Assembly: GCA_023398495.1 (NCBI GenBank) | Contig: JAEWSG010000155.1 | Coordinates: 1 to 27,372, forward strand | DNA: 27,372 nucleotides | From: Bacillota bacterium | GTDB taxonomy: Bacteria; Bacillota; Clostridia; Acetivibrionales; Acetivibrionaceae | Direction of reading: 5' to 3' | In this document: positions 1 through 8,622 of the stretch, piece after piece | Layout of the letters: each line of letters opens with the position of its first letter | How positions within the stretch are numbered: the stretch's first letter is position 1 | Made by a program: the position numbers and the translations under genes | The notes under the pieces: generated by a model | Database searches by the model: none | Told to the model about the DNA's origin: nothing | Seen by the model: only the letters and a program-made list of their open reading frames with translations

Positions 1-1372
1 GGAAGGTCCGTGGTTCTACAAGCGTAATAATTTATATTACATGGTATACGCAGGTATGACCGGAGGATCCGAAAATATCTCCTATGCGACCAGCAACAGT
101 CCTACCGGACCATGGACCTATAGGGGTGTAATTATGTCAACCCAAGGTGGTAGTTTTACAAACCATGCAGGAGTAGCCGATTTCAAGGGAAATTCCTATT
201 TCTTTTATCATAATGGAGCTTTGCCAGGAGGCGGCGGCTATAAAAGGTCTGTATGTGTTGAACAGTTTAAATATAATGCAAACGGTACATTTCCGACTAT
301 AAATATGACTAAGAATGGGGCACCGCAAGTTGGTAACCTTAATCCATATGTTAAAACTGAAGGTGAAACAATTTGCTGGCAATCAGGTGTTGAAACTGAA
401 AAGTGCTCAGAAGGTGGAATGAATGTAGCCAATATTGAAAACGGGGACTATATTAAGATAAAAGGTGTTAATTTCGGCACTGGTGCTGAATCCTTTGAAG
501 CAAGAGTGTCCTCAGCGACCAGTGGAGGAAATATTGAGATCCGGCTTGACAGTCCTACAGGGACCTTAGTTGGTACCTGTGCAGTTTCAGGTACAGGGGG
601 CTGGCAGACCTGGACAACTAAATCATGTAAAGTTTCTGGGGCTACGGGAATACATGATTTATATCTGAAATTCACTGGTGGCAGTGGATTCCTGATGAAT
701 TTAAACTGGTGGCAGTTTAATTCCAGTACACCAATAACAACACCGACACCAACTCAAACGACACCGACACCAACTCCGGTTCAGAGAAGTGCATTTACAA
801 AACTTGAAGCGGAGAGTTATAACAGCTTTAATTCTTCTACCATTCAAACAATAGATGCTAATGGAGGAAGCGGTATAGGCTATATCAGTAATGGCGACTA
901 TCTGGTGTTCAAAAAAATAAATTTCGCAAACGGAGCTACCTCGTTTAAGGCAACTGTTGCAGATGCAGGTACTGCCAATATTGAGCTGAGGTTAAATAGT
1001 CCTACCGGTACCCTCATAGGTACATTACCGGTAGCGTCAACAGGTGACTGGAATACATATCAGGAACAAACCTGCAGCATAAATAAGGTTACAGGAGAAA
1101 ATGATCTGTATTTGGTATTCTCAGGTGCTGTAAATATTGACTGGTTTACATTTAGTGAAGGAAGCAGTAACGGAAAAAAAGGAGATTTAAATGGTGATGG
1201 AAATGTAAACTCAATAGACTTTGCATCGTTAAGATTGCATTTACTAGGCACAACTCCGCTTACAGGCACAAATCTTTCCAATGCTGATGTTAATGGAGAC
1301 GGCAATACAAACTCAATTGACTTTGCATTGATGAGACAGTATTTATTAGGTATGATATCCAGTTTTAGTTGA
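1..1372 (+). CDS. GH43 glycosidase (C-terminal part) with two CBM6 modules and dockerin, 5' truncated
   Basis: The reading frame is open from base 2, so the gene starts upstream of the window. The first codons read EGPWFYKRN, the GH43 motif whose Glu is the general acid. They closely match the complete GH43 gene at 12315, so this is the last part of a five-bladed propeller xylosidase/arabinofuranosidase. Two CBM6 modules follow (about 355-720 and 790-1155). The first is of the GTC..GGWQTWTTKSC type and the second of the NGGSGIGYISNGDY type, joined by a TPTPT linker. A type I dockerin (about 1177-1369) has two DxNGDGNxNSIDFA repeats. The product should be secreted and scaffoldin-bound and act on xylan side chains or backbone. 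The exact specificity cannot be read, because the N-terminal blades with the catalytic base are missing. Confidence 0.93.
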   Translation, partial: EGPWFYKRNNLYYMVYAGMTGGSENISYATSNSPTGPWTYRGVIMSTQGGSFTNHAGVADFKGNSYFFYHNGALPGGGGYKRSVCVEQFKYNANGTFPTINMTKNGAPQVGNLNPYVKTEGETICWQSGVETEKCSEGGMNVANIENGDYIKIKGVNFGTGAESFEARVSSATSGGNIEIRLDSPTGTLVGTCAVSGTGGWQTWTTKSCKVSGATGIHDLYLKFTGGSGFLMNLNWWQFNSSTPITTPTPTQTTPTPTPVQRSAFTKLEAESYNSFNSSTIQTIDANGGSGIGYISNGDYLVFKKINFANGATSFKATVADAGTANIELRLNSPTGTLIGTLPVASTGDWNTYQEQTCSINKVTGENDLYLVFSGAVNIDWFTFSEGSSNGKKGDLNGDGNVNSIDFASLRLHLLGTTPLTGTNLSNADVNGDGNTNSIDFALMRQYLLGMISSFS

Positions 1373-1632
1373 TTTTAATATACTATTTTTCTCAAAATGC
1401 GTAAAGGCTATAGAGAATGCTGACGAAGCGAAGGATAAGTCGAATGGGTGTGCTTTGCAAAGCGAGTTTGGTTCGAACCGTAGTGAGCTCACATTCTCAT
1501 AGCCAGAATGCATAGGGATAACGAAAAAATAACATCCTATTCTCATATCTTGAAAACATTATCAAAACAAGTTTTTTCGTTATCCAGAATAGGAACTTAT
1601 ATTTTAGGCGTACCATAATTGTACAATTCTTC
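1373..1632. repeat. Structured intergenic element with nested inverted repeats
   Basis: No gene is seen here. Arms 1406-1419 (ggctatagagaatg) and 1492-1504 (cattctcatagcc) pair with a one-base bulge and enclose two self-complementary words, gctttgcaaagc at 1452-1463 and ggttcgaacc at 1470-1479. A second set follows: 1516-1529 (ggataacgaaaaaa) is a perfect inverted match to 1572-1585, and 1536-1543 (cctattct) to 1586-1593. The order A-B-A'-B' would allow a pseudoknot or mutually exclusive stems. It may be a small mobile-element remnant, a structured RNA, or a terminator region for the upstream gene. None of these can be assigned from sequence alone. Confidence 0.55.
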
Positions 1633-1662
1633 TTAACAAGTTTTCGAAACGAACTTTATATA
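1633..1662 (+). promoter_or_regulatory. Candidate sigma-A promoter of the redox operon
   Basis: TTAACA at 1633-1638 is followed after 18 bases by TATATA at 1657-1662, about 50 bases ahead of the ccmF-like start at 1716. It fits a -35/-10 pair in AT-rich sequence, where chance matches are common. Confidence 0.35.
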
Positions 1663-1715
1663 AGCATATTTATTTATTAAATATACAGAAAATAGCATTA
1701 GGGTGGGGGATTTGA

Positions 1716-3608
1716 GTGAATTTAATTGGGATATGGGTATTGCGTTTTGCATTTGTAAGTGGTCTTATATCATTATTGCTATTAGTATTTAAAAGGGAAA
1801 CAGAAGTACGAAAAAATCTTGGAGTTTTGACAGGGATTGTCTCTTGTATTGGAGTATTGCTCTCTTCTATTCTTTTGATTTATTCACTGGTAATGGGAGT
1901 TTTCTCTGTTGAATATGTATATCACAATACTGAAAAAACACTTCCGTTAATATACAAGATCTCGGCGTTTTGGTCGGGAAGTTCTGGGTCGATGTTATTT
2001 TGGACCTCGGTATTTGCAGTTTTACTTATTATAGTTTATATCAAAAACATCAACAAAGGCTCTACCAGAACTGTATTTGGCGTAATTATTTTTGTTATGA
2101 CACTTTTTATGTTTGTTGTTGGTTTTATTAACAATCCATTTAAACACGTATCTGAGCAAACTGATGGTTTTGGCCTTAATCCCTCACTTCAAAGCCTTGG
2201 AATGGTAATCCATCCTCCAGTCATAATAATAGCATTTTCATTTTTCTTTTTAGCGTTTTGTTATCAGCTTTTTGATTTCAGAGAAAAAACCTCATTAAAT
2301 AGTTTGGTTATATGGAAATGGGCAGTATGGGGCTGGATACTTCTTACTGCCGGAATTGTTACAGGAGGTTTATGGGCATATACGGAGCTTGGCTGGGGAG
2401 GTTATTGGGCATGGGATCCTATTGAAAACTCATCTTTGGTAAATTGGTTGTTTGCAACAGCGTTTTTGCATGGTATTAGTGGCAAAAATCCTCGATTTGG
2501 CAGAATAAGAGTAAACTTTATACTGATAACCATGACTGTTTTTACTATACTTGTGGGAACATTTTTTGCAAGGAGCGGACTGTTAGAATCGGTACATGCT
2601 TACAGCAGTAAAAGTGTAACCCTTGTTTTCGGAATAGTTCTTATAGTTATGGCTGTATTAATTATATTAATATACTACAGAATTAAAAAGTTATATAAAG
2701 ATGACCTGAGAAATGAAACTGGGGAAAAGGGATTGTTGAGAAAAGAAATATTTCAGGTATTGTTTAAGCCTATGAATTTGCTCATAGCCCTATATGTAAT
2801 CACAGCTGTTTTGATTTTTGGAGGAACTACTTATCCTTTGTTTGGAGGGATGTTTTTCAAAGGAGCGGCGGTAACAGCGGCCGCATTTTACGAGTATGTT
2901 TTTGGAATATTTGGACTTATTATGCTTTTAATCCTGGCATTTTGTCCCGGCTTGTTTATGGGCAAAAAGATGCTGCTGATCCCAGGTGCAGTTTCAGGAT
3001 TAATTACTTTAATAATAATGATTGCGTTTTTTAATTACGGATATCTTACAAAGGCGGCTTTGTCTATTTGTGTAATGCTTGTGGTAAACCTTGCTGTTTT
3101 GTTTATAATAAATCATAAAAAAATTCTATCTAGTCGCGTGTATATATCATTTCTAATTTTACATATTTCACTAATCCTTATAACTTTAGGATTTGCAGGG
3201 TCTCGAGGAATGTCTTACAGCACTGAAACAATGCTGGAGAAAGGTAATGAAATGAGCATCAATGCTTATAACGTAAAATACAGGAATTTGTACTGGAAAG
3301 AGGAGGAAGGAAAGACATCAGCTGTTGCAGTGATCGGTGTCAGTGGACCTAAAGGAAAACTTCAACTAAAGTCTGAGCTTACGTATTATGAAAAAAGGAA
3401 GATAACTCATTCTCGTGCAGTAGTTAAAGCAGGATTGTGGGAAGATCTTTATATAATTTTCCAAGGGATAGATGAAGATGACAGTATCTCGATAAAAGTT
3501 ATGGTTTTAAGGTGGGTTAGTCTTGTATGGATTGGAAGCCTTTTAATGATTGTAGGTGTAATACTTCAGTATATTTTTAAGCAGAAGGAAAACAAATTAC
3601 AAAACTGA
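1716..3608 (+). CDS. ccmF: CcmF-type cytochrome c haem lyase
   Basis: This 630-residue polytopic membrane protein has the CcmF signature: FWSGSSGSMLFW near residue 85, the NPSLQSLGMVIHPP segment with His166, and the tryptophan-rich haem-handling loop WGGYWAWDP (Trp227-Asp234) followed by ENSSLVNWL. A large extracytoplasmic loop and a final membrane helix close the protein, and its length matches CcmF of cytochrome c maturation System I. CcmF attaches haem to CXXCH cysteines outside the membrane. It uses a GTG start with gggtggggga just ahead. Downstream come two secreted proteins with two CXXCH motifs each, which supplies a clear client. No ccmA, B, C, E or H is in the window, and System I is unusual in Clostridia. 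CcsA (System II) is less likely because of the length and the FWSGSSGS segment. Confidence 0.9.
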   Translation: MNLIGIWVLRFAFVSGLISLLLLVFKRETEVRKNLGVLTGIVSCIGVLLSSILLIYSLVMGVFSVEYVYHNTEKTLPLIYKISAFWSGSSGSMLFWTSVFAVLLIIVYIKNINKGSTRTVFGVIIFVMTLFMFVVGFINNPFKHVSEQTDGFGLNPSLQSLGMVIHPPVIIIAFSFFFLAFCYQLFDFREKTSLNSLVIWKWAVWGWILLTAGIVTGGLWAYTELGWGGYWAWDPIENSSLVNWLFATAFLHGISGKNPRFGRIRVNFILITMTVFTILVGTFFARSGLLESVHAYSSKSVTLVFGIVLIVMAVLIILIYYRIKKLYKDDLRNETGEKGLLRKEIFQVLFKPMNLLIALYVITAVLIFGGTTYPLFGGMFFKGAAVTAAAFYEYVFGIFGLIMLLILAFCPGLFMGKKMLLIPGAVSGLITLIIMIAFFNYGYLTKAALSICVMLVVNLAVLFIINHKKILSSRVYISFLILHISLILITLGFAGSRGMSYSTETMLEKGNEMSINAYNVKYRNLYWKEEEGKTSAVAVIGVSGPKGKLQLKSELTYYEKRKITHSRAVVKAGLWEDLYIIFQGIDEDDSISIKVMVLRWVSLVWIGSLLMIVGVILQYIFKQKENKLQN

Positions 3609-3622
3609 GATTATAACAGCAT

Positions 3623-3666
3623 ATCGCAGCGGAAGCTGCAATCAAAATAGTAGGTTCCGCGGCGAT
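3623..3666 (+). other. Intergenic hairpin between ccmF and the HZS-alpha-like gene
   Basis: atcgcagcggaa at 3623-3634 pairs with ttccgcggcgat at 3655-3666 with a single mismatch, leaving a 20-base loop. Part of it, 3626-3652, resembles 19888-19913 upstream of sigI. No T-run follows, so it looks more like a structured leader or processing site than a terminator. Confidence 0.5.
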
Positions 3667-3684
3667 AAACAGATGAACTATATT

Positions 3685-3719
3685 TCTAAAAAGTTTGTCA
3701 AAAAAACAAACTTTTTAGA
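3685..3719 (+). other. Perfect 14-bp hairpin ahead of the HZS-alpha-like gene
   Basis: tctaaaaagtttgt (3685-3698) and acaaactttttaga (3706-3719) are perfect reverse complements around a 7-base A-rich loop. The hairpin sits 65 bases before the start codon at 3784 and has only T5 within the stem. It could attenuate transcription, stabilise a processed mRNA, or terminate ccmF transcripts weakly. Confidence 0.6.
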
Positions 3720-3783
3720 AAGAATAGTATATAAACATTTTAGAATGCTGTTGATATATTATAAAAATAGGAGGGGGTTGTTT

Positions 3784-5898
3784 ATGAGAAAGGTATCAAA
3801 ATTATTTTCCAGGGCTCTTGTTTTATTACTAATAGTAGGAGTTAGTCTGTCTACTCTTACTTTTTCAGCTCTGTCGGCAAGTGTTGATTTATCTAAACCA
3901 GAATTTGCATTTGACAAAATACTTTTTACAAAGCACCAACCGTATACAGGTTTTGAGAATCACATGATTGATGGAAGTTTTGGTTTTCTAGGAGTAAAGG
4001 GTGGTGGCTTGTATATTCTGAATAATGCTTTTTCTGGCAGACCGACAGTAACAGATGTTTTGCAGAATTCAGTTTGTAAGAATGGGCGTTACGCAGGGAG
4101 GAAGCTTGTTGGAGGAGCTTTTTATTCCTTTGATTTAAGCTACGACGCAAAACAGATAGTATTTGCTTATACGGATGCACAAAATTCGTATGGTGTATGG
4201 AACCAGAATACAACCTATCATATTTTTAAGGTGAATGTGGATGGGACAAATCTTACTCAGTTGACAGACGGAAATTATAACGATTTCGATCCCCGTTGGC
4301 TACCCGACGGAAGAATCGTTTTCATATCTGAAAGAAGAGGTGGATATGGACGTTGTCACCAACGAGTTGTTCCTACCTTTAATCTTCATACAATGAATGC
4401 TGACGGCAGCGATATAAGATGCATAAGTTACCACGAAACAAATGAATGGAGTCCATGTGTTGATAATAACGGAATGATAGTATATACACGCTGGGATTAT
4501 GTTGATAGAGGTGCTACTCATCCACACTCTGCATGGATTACTTCTCCCGACGGTCTTGATGCAAGGGCTCTTGTATTGAATTATCCCAATTCGGGACCAG
4601 ATTGGTGGAGAAATTTACCGCTCATGCAGAATTCATTAAGAGCTATCCCAAATTCCAACAAGTATGTGGCAACAGGGGCTCCCCATCACGCTCAGAATTA
4701 CGGACCTCTCATTGTTATAGACCCCGATGTTGAAGATGACGACAACCTGTCTACCATTACAAAAATCACACCCGATGCCAAGTATCCGGAATCTGAAGTT
4801 GCTGCAACCACTGACCAGAAATATGGAACTCCATATCCTCTTAGTGAGGACTATTTCTTGTGTGTATATGATCCAAACGCCAATACAAATGGTGCCAACA
4901 AACGTTATGGCATATATGCAATAGACACAAAGGGAAACAAATCATTGTTGTATAATGATCCGAATTTCTCCTGTTATGGACCTATGCCGCTTCGACCACG
5001 TCAGGTTCCAAACGCTATTCCAGGCTCGACGATGCCAACCGGCGCTGCTCAAGATGGTGTCGTATCGGTAATGGATGTTTACAATACACTACTTCCCTTC
5101 CCAGCGGGGACAAAGATAAAAGAGCTGCGTATATGGCAGGTTTATCCGAAGACCACAACCCTCGCAACTGATCCTATGGTTAGTTATGAAAGTACCGAGA
5201 GTATATGGGCAGGAAGAAACACCCGTGGTCTTTTAGGTACAGTACCTGTCGAGGAAGACGGAAGTGCGTCGTTTTACCTGCCGGCCGGAAGACCTGTTTT
5301 CTTCCAGGCTATTGACCAGGATGGTACCGCCGTTCAAACTATGAGATCAGATACATACATTGTACCTGGGCAAACACGCCTACTTTGTCAGGGTTGCCAT
5401 GAGCCAGCCCGTCAGGCAGCACCAAATCCTGAAAGTGTTCCGCTTGCACTAAGAAGAGAACCGTCCAGAATAACACCTGATCCTTCACAGGGAGCAAGGC
5501 CTATGAGTTTTCCAAGACTTATACAGCCGATACTGGACAAAAAATGTATTTCATGTCATAACGGTACACGGGTGCCTGACCTAAGAAAGGGTGCTACAGA
5601 TCCACAATCCAAATGGTTTGCCTCATATAAAAATTTGAGACCTTACGTTGCTTTATATGACGCTATATACCCGGGTGCTAACTGGGATCGCGTTTACCCT
5701 AGAACAGAACCCGGAAAATTTGGTGCCAGAGCATCAAAGCTTTATCAAAAGTTGAAGACCGGACACGGAAACCTTTCGCAGAGTGAGCTTCACTCATTTA
5801 TAATCTGGCTGGATTCTGGAGTTGCACCATTCTTCGGAGACTACAAAAATATTGATGCCCAGTTAAGGGGAGAACAGGTAGAGCCATCTCTGAATTAA
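3784..5898 (+). CDS. Secreted hydrazine synthase alpha-like dihaem-motif protein
   Basis: The start is the ATG behind aggaggggg (3769-3777), giving 704 residues with a signal peptide (about 1-30). The first part has TolB/PD40 propeller-like repeats (NDFDPRWLPDGRIVFISERR). A segment follows with LHTMNADGSDIRC, NEWSPCVDNNGMIVYTRWDY and later conserved blocks that I recognise as the hydrazine synthase alpha middle domain, a family also widespread in Planctomycetes of unknown function. Two c-type haem motifs lie near the C terminus: CQGCH (535-539) and CISCH (588-592). Cys191 (GRCHQ) sits where the anammox enzyme, as I recall, has a zinc-binding Cys. The residue four after the first CXXCH His is Arg543, not the Tyr recalled as haem ligand. 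There is no dockerin. It sits 40 bases before the next gene. Hydrazine synthesis is not implied; an unknown extracytoplasmic redox reaction is the safest reading. Confidence 0.8.
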   Translation: MRKVSKLFSRALVLLLIVGVSLSTLTFSALSASVDLSKPEFAFDKILFTKHQPYTGFENHMIDGSFGFLGVKGGGLYILNNAFSGRPTVTDVLQNSVCKNGRYAGRKLVGGAFYSFDLSYDAKQIVFAYTDAQNSYGVWNQNTTYHIFKVNVDGTNLTQLTDGNYNDFDPRWLPDGRIVFISERRGGYGRCHQRVVPTFNLHTMNADGSDIRCISYHETNEWSPCVDNNGMIVYTRWDYVDRGATHPHSAWITSPDGLDARALVLNYPNSGPDWWRNLPLMQNSLRAIPNSNKYVATGAPHHAQNYGPLIVIDPDVEDDDNLSTITKITPDAKYPESEVAATTDQKYGTPYPLSEDYFLCVYDPNANTNGANKRYGIYAIDTKGNKSLLYNDPNFSCYGPMPLRPRQVPNAIPGSTMPTGAAQDGVVSVMDVYNTLLPFPAGTKIKELRIWQVYPKTTTLATDPMVSYESTESIWAGRNTRGLLGTVPVEEDGSASFYLPAGRPVFFQAIDQDGTAVQTMRSDTYIVPGQTRLLCQGCHEPARQAAPNPESVPLALRREPSRITPDPSQGARPMSFPRLIQPILDKKCISCHNGTRVPDLRKGATDPQSKWFASYKNLRPYVALYDAIYPGANWDRVYPRTEPGKFGARASKLYQKLKTGHGNLSQSELHSFIIWLDSGVAPFFGDYKNIDAQLRGEQVEPSLN

Positions 5899-5938
5899 CT
5901 TAATAGCTTAAATAATTGTAAAGATAGGGGTGTTTATA

Positions 5939-8572
5939 ATGAGACGAAACGTTTTTATAAAGTTGATATTGATGGTTCTTTGTATTTCTATAATTGTAAC
6001 TTTGGGAAGTTTCGTATTTCCGGAAAGTATGAGCGGATACTCGGCTGACAATGAGTACTTTTCGCCATTTGATACTGCATATTCGCCAGATGGTAGTATG
6101 ATTGCAGTATCTGATACTACAAAGTCCCAATTGGAAATAATTAAGGCCGCAGATGGTCAAATACAAAAAATTATTCCCTTAGATGGTCAGCCCAAAGCTC
6201 TTGCTTGGAAGGGTAACCAATATGTGTATGTTTGTGAGTACGGAGCCGGGACTGTTGCTGAGGTAGATCCTGTTGCAGGAGCTGTAACAAGAAGGTTTTC
6301 AACCGGTTCAAAACCGCTGGGAGTTGCAGTGGTAGAAGATAAACTTGTTGTATCGGATTATGGTCTGAAAAAAGTATCTGTTGTTGATTTGTCCTCGGGT
6401 AATGTGGAAGAGGACATTTCAGTCCGGGACTATCCGTATTTATTGGACGGTACGGTAGATGGAAAATATGCGATAGTTGGGCATGCATTACCATCGGGAG
6501 ATGCATTTGTTCCTAAGTATGCGGCATCAGTTACGTTTGTTGATATGAGCACAATGCAGGAGGATGTTAATCTCTTGCTTCCTCAGGGCTCATCCAATGT
6601 CAGGGGAGTAAAATGTTCTCCGGACGGTAAGTGGGCATATGTCCTTCACACTTTTGGAAAGACCTCGCTTCCTACAACTCAGATAACAAGAGGCTGGGTT
6701 ATGACAAATGCTGTTACAATAATTGATATAGCAAAGAAAAGTATATATACTACTTTTATTCTGGACAGAATGATGGAAGGAGCTGCAGATCCATGGGGTC
6801 TGACAATATCGCCCGACAGTAAAACAATGTGGGTAAGTGTATCAGGTACTCATCAGGTGCTTAAAATCGACCTTTATACGCTGCATCAGCTCTTAGTAGG
6901 AAACATAAATGGTGCTTCCGGTGGAGATGACACTAAAATCGACCCCAACGCCTATTATAAGATCATAAACCGTAAAAGCGGAAAAGCATTAGATGTACCG
7001 GGCGGTAATACTGCAAACAGCGTACAATTGGTACAATGGAATGATGTTGGCAATAATAACCAGCAGTTCCGAATAATTGCTAATAGTGATGGTTATTACA
7101 CTATTGTCAACAGAGGTACAAATAAGGCACTGGATAATGCGGGTTCAACTGCAGAAGGTGCTCGTGTAGTTCAATGGGATCTATCTTCTTCTGACAACCA
7201 GAAATGGAGATTAATAGATACGGGAGACGGCTACTACAAGTTCCAGGTAAAGTCCAGTCAAAAATATATGGATGTGCAAGGTGCTTCAAATAATAACGAT
7301 GCTGGTATTGTGACTAACAGCAGCAGCACAAGTTTGAGCCAGCAATGGAAAATATTAAAGGGAGGATCTTCTGGTACGTCAGGCAATTATTCATTGTTAT
7401 TCCGTTCAAAGGCAAGTTTTGACAAGCCTTATTCTGACATATGGCTTCAGATAAAAGCCGACCCTTCTAAAAAGGATATGTTGAAGTATGACCTTGGGGC
7501 ATTGTGGGGAGCAGGCCTTCTAAAGAAGATAGATTTACCCGGACAAGGGCCAAGGGGAATTTCTATTTCTCCTGATGCTAAAAAGGTAGCAGTAGGAGCA
7601 TATTTCGCTGGAGAAGTTTATTTTATAGATGCAGTAGGAGATGCGGTTCAAAGCACAGTAAAACTTGGAAATCAGCCTGAAGAAGATCAGTTAAGAAGGG
7701 GTGAACGCACATTCTACGATGCATCAACCACCACTCAGAAATGGCTGAGTTGTGCATCCTGCCACCCTGAAGGAAGAGCTGACGGTCTTGATTGGGATAT
7801 GCCTAATGACGGCATAGGTAATACCAAAAATACAAAATCAATGCTAAAAGTTTTTGATACTCCTCCAGCTATGTGGCGTGGTATAAGAGACGATGCACAT
7901 GTTGGAATAAAAGCCGGTTTTAAGTACATCAAGTTTAAAGAACCAACTCAACAGGAACTTGATGATGTTGCGGCGTATGTTCAAAACCTGGAACCTGAAC
8001 AGGATCCTTATTCAAGTAAGGATGGAAAAATGACTGCGGATGCTGTTGCAGGAAAGGCTATCTTTGAAAGCAGTGAAACTCGTTGTGCAAACTGTCATTC
8101 AGGTCCAGTATATACTAATTTGAAGGCTTACGATGTAGGCACAAAGGACATTCTTGATATAGACGGAATGTATTATACCCCAACGCTTTTGGAAATGTGG
8201 AGAACAGCTCCTTATCTGCATGACGGATCTGCAGCTACACTTCGTGAAGTGCTGACAACGAAAAACGCGAGTGACAAGCATGGAAGGACATCACATCTTA
8301 CCAGCAAGCAGTTAGACCAACTAGAGGCATATTTGCTTCAGATCGGTGCTACACCTGATGGAAGTATAGGTGATGAAAAAAGAGGAGATGCAAATGGCGA
8401 TGGAAATGTCAATTCGATAGACTTTGCATTATTAAGACTTCATTTGCTTGGCGTTAGTCCGCTTACAGGAAAGAATTATTCAAATGCTGATGTTAATGGA
8501 GATGGTCTTGTAAACTCTATTGACTTTGCATTTATGAGGCAATATTTATTGGGTATGATATCTTCCTTCTAA
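5939..8572 (+). CDS. Beta-propeller/di-haem cytochrome c (HZS beta-gamma-like) with inserted CBM13 and dockerin
   Basis: The ATG at 5939 follows agggg (5926-5930), giving 877 residues with a signal peptide (about 1-36). YVTN/YncE-type propeller blades (about 40-330) are interrupted by a ricin-type CBM13 (about 337-473) with three QxW-like repeats (NNQQFRI, DNQKWRL, LSQQWKI). The propeller then resumes (about 485-590, with GPRGISISPDAKKVAVG). A MauG/bacterial cytochrome c peroxidase-like di-haem region follows: CASCH (605-609), CANCH (716-720) and the TPTLLEMWRTAPYLHDGS motif with His761, the usual distal-type ligand. A type I dockerin (815-877) ends it. Propeller plus di-haem cytochrome is the arrangement of hydrazine synthase beta and gamma, which are fused in some anammox bacteria. 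The dockerin predicts cellulosome attachment and the CBM13 sugar binding. Substrate and electron partner are unknown. Confidence 0.85.
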   Translation: MRRNVFIKLILMVLCISIIVTLGSFVFPESMSGYSADNEYFSPFDTAYSPDGSMIAVSDTTKSQLEIIKAADGQIQKIIPLDGQPKALAWKGNQYVYVCEYGAGTVAEVDPVAGAVTRRFSTGSKPLGVAVVEDKLVVSDYGLKKVSVVDLSSGNVEEDISVRDYPYLLDGTVDGKYAIVGHALPSGDAFVPKYAASVTFVDMSTMQEDVNLLLPQGSSNVRGVKCSPDGKWAYVLHTFGKTSLPTTQITRGWVMTNAVTIIDIAKKSIYTTFILDRMMEGAADPWGLTISPDSKTMWVSVSGTHQVLKIDLYTLHQLLVGNINGASGGDDTKIDPNAYYKIINRKSGKALDVPGGNTANSVQLVQWNDVGNNNQQFRIIANSDGYYTIVNRGTNKALDNAGSTAEGARVVQWDLSSSDNQKWRLIDTGDGYYKFQVKSSQKYMDVQGASNNNDAGIVTNSSSTSLSQQWKILKGGSSGTSGNYSLLFRSKASFDKPYSDIWLQIKADPSKKDMLKYDLGALWGAGLLKKIDLPGQGPRGISISPDAKKVAVGAYFAGEVYFIDAVGDAVQSTVKLGNQPEEDQLRRGERTFYDASTTTQKWLSCASCHPEGRADGLDWDMPNDGIGNTKNTKSMLKVFDTPPAMWRGIRDDAHVGIKAGFKYIKFKEPTQQELDDVAAYVQNLEPEQDPYSSKDGKMTADAVAGKAIFESSETRCANCHSGPVYTNLKAYDVGTKDILDIDGMYYTPTLLEMWRTAPYLHDGSAATLREVLTTKNASDKHGRTSHLTSKQLDQLEAYLLQIGATPDGSIGDEKRGDANGDGNVNSIDFALLRLHLLGVSPLTGKNYSNADVNGDGLVNSIDFAFMRQYLLGMISSF

Positions 8573-8622
8573 AGGATTAGGCTGTAGTTATAGTTACAGG
8601 TCAGAAAGTTTCAGTTGGAACT

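Noticed and set aside
1440..1490. tRNA-like T-arm (ggttcgaacc)
   Set aside because: The word is a simple palindrome. No acceptor stem, D-arm or anticodon arm of tRNA shape surrounds it.
1716..3608. CcsA (System II) identity for the haem lyase
   Set aside because: It shares the tryptophan-rich loop, but the 630-residue length, FWSGSSGSMLFW and the large final extracytoplasmic loop fit CcmF, and no ResB partner is present.
3673..3783. Upstream in-frame start for the HZS-alpha-like protein
   Set aside because: It would translate the 14-bp hairpin and place a hydrophilic stretch before the signal peptide. The ATG at 3784 has a strong ribosome site.
3784..8572. True hydrazine synthase, implying anammox-like metabolism
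   Set aside because: The recalled Tyr haem ligand position is Arg, the second protein carries a dockerin and a sugar-binding module, no hydrazine dehydrogenase is nearby, and similar folds occur widely outside anammox bacteria. Only fold and layout resemblance is claimed.
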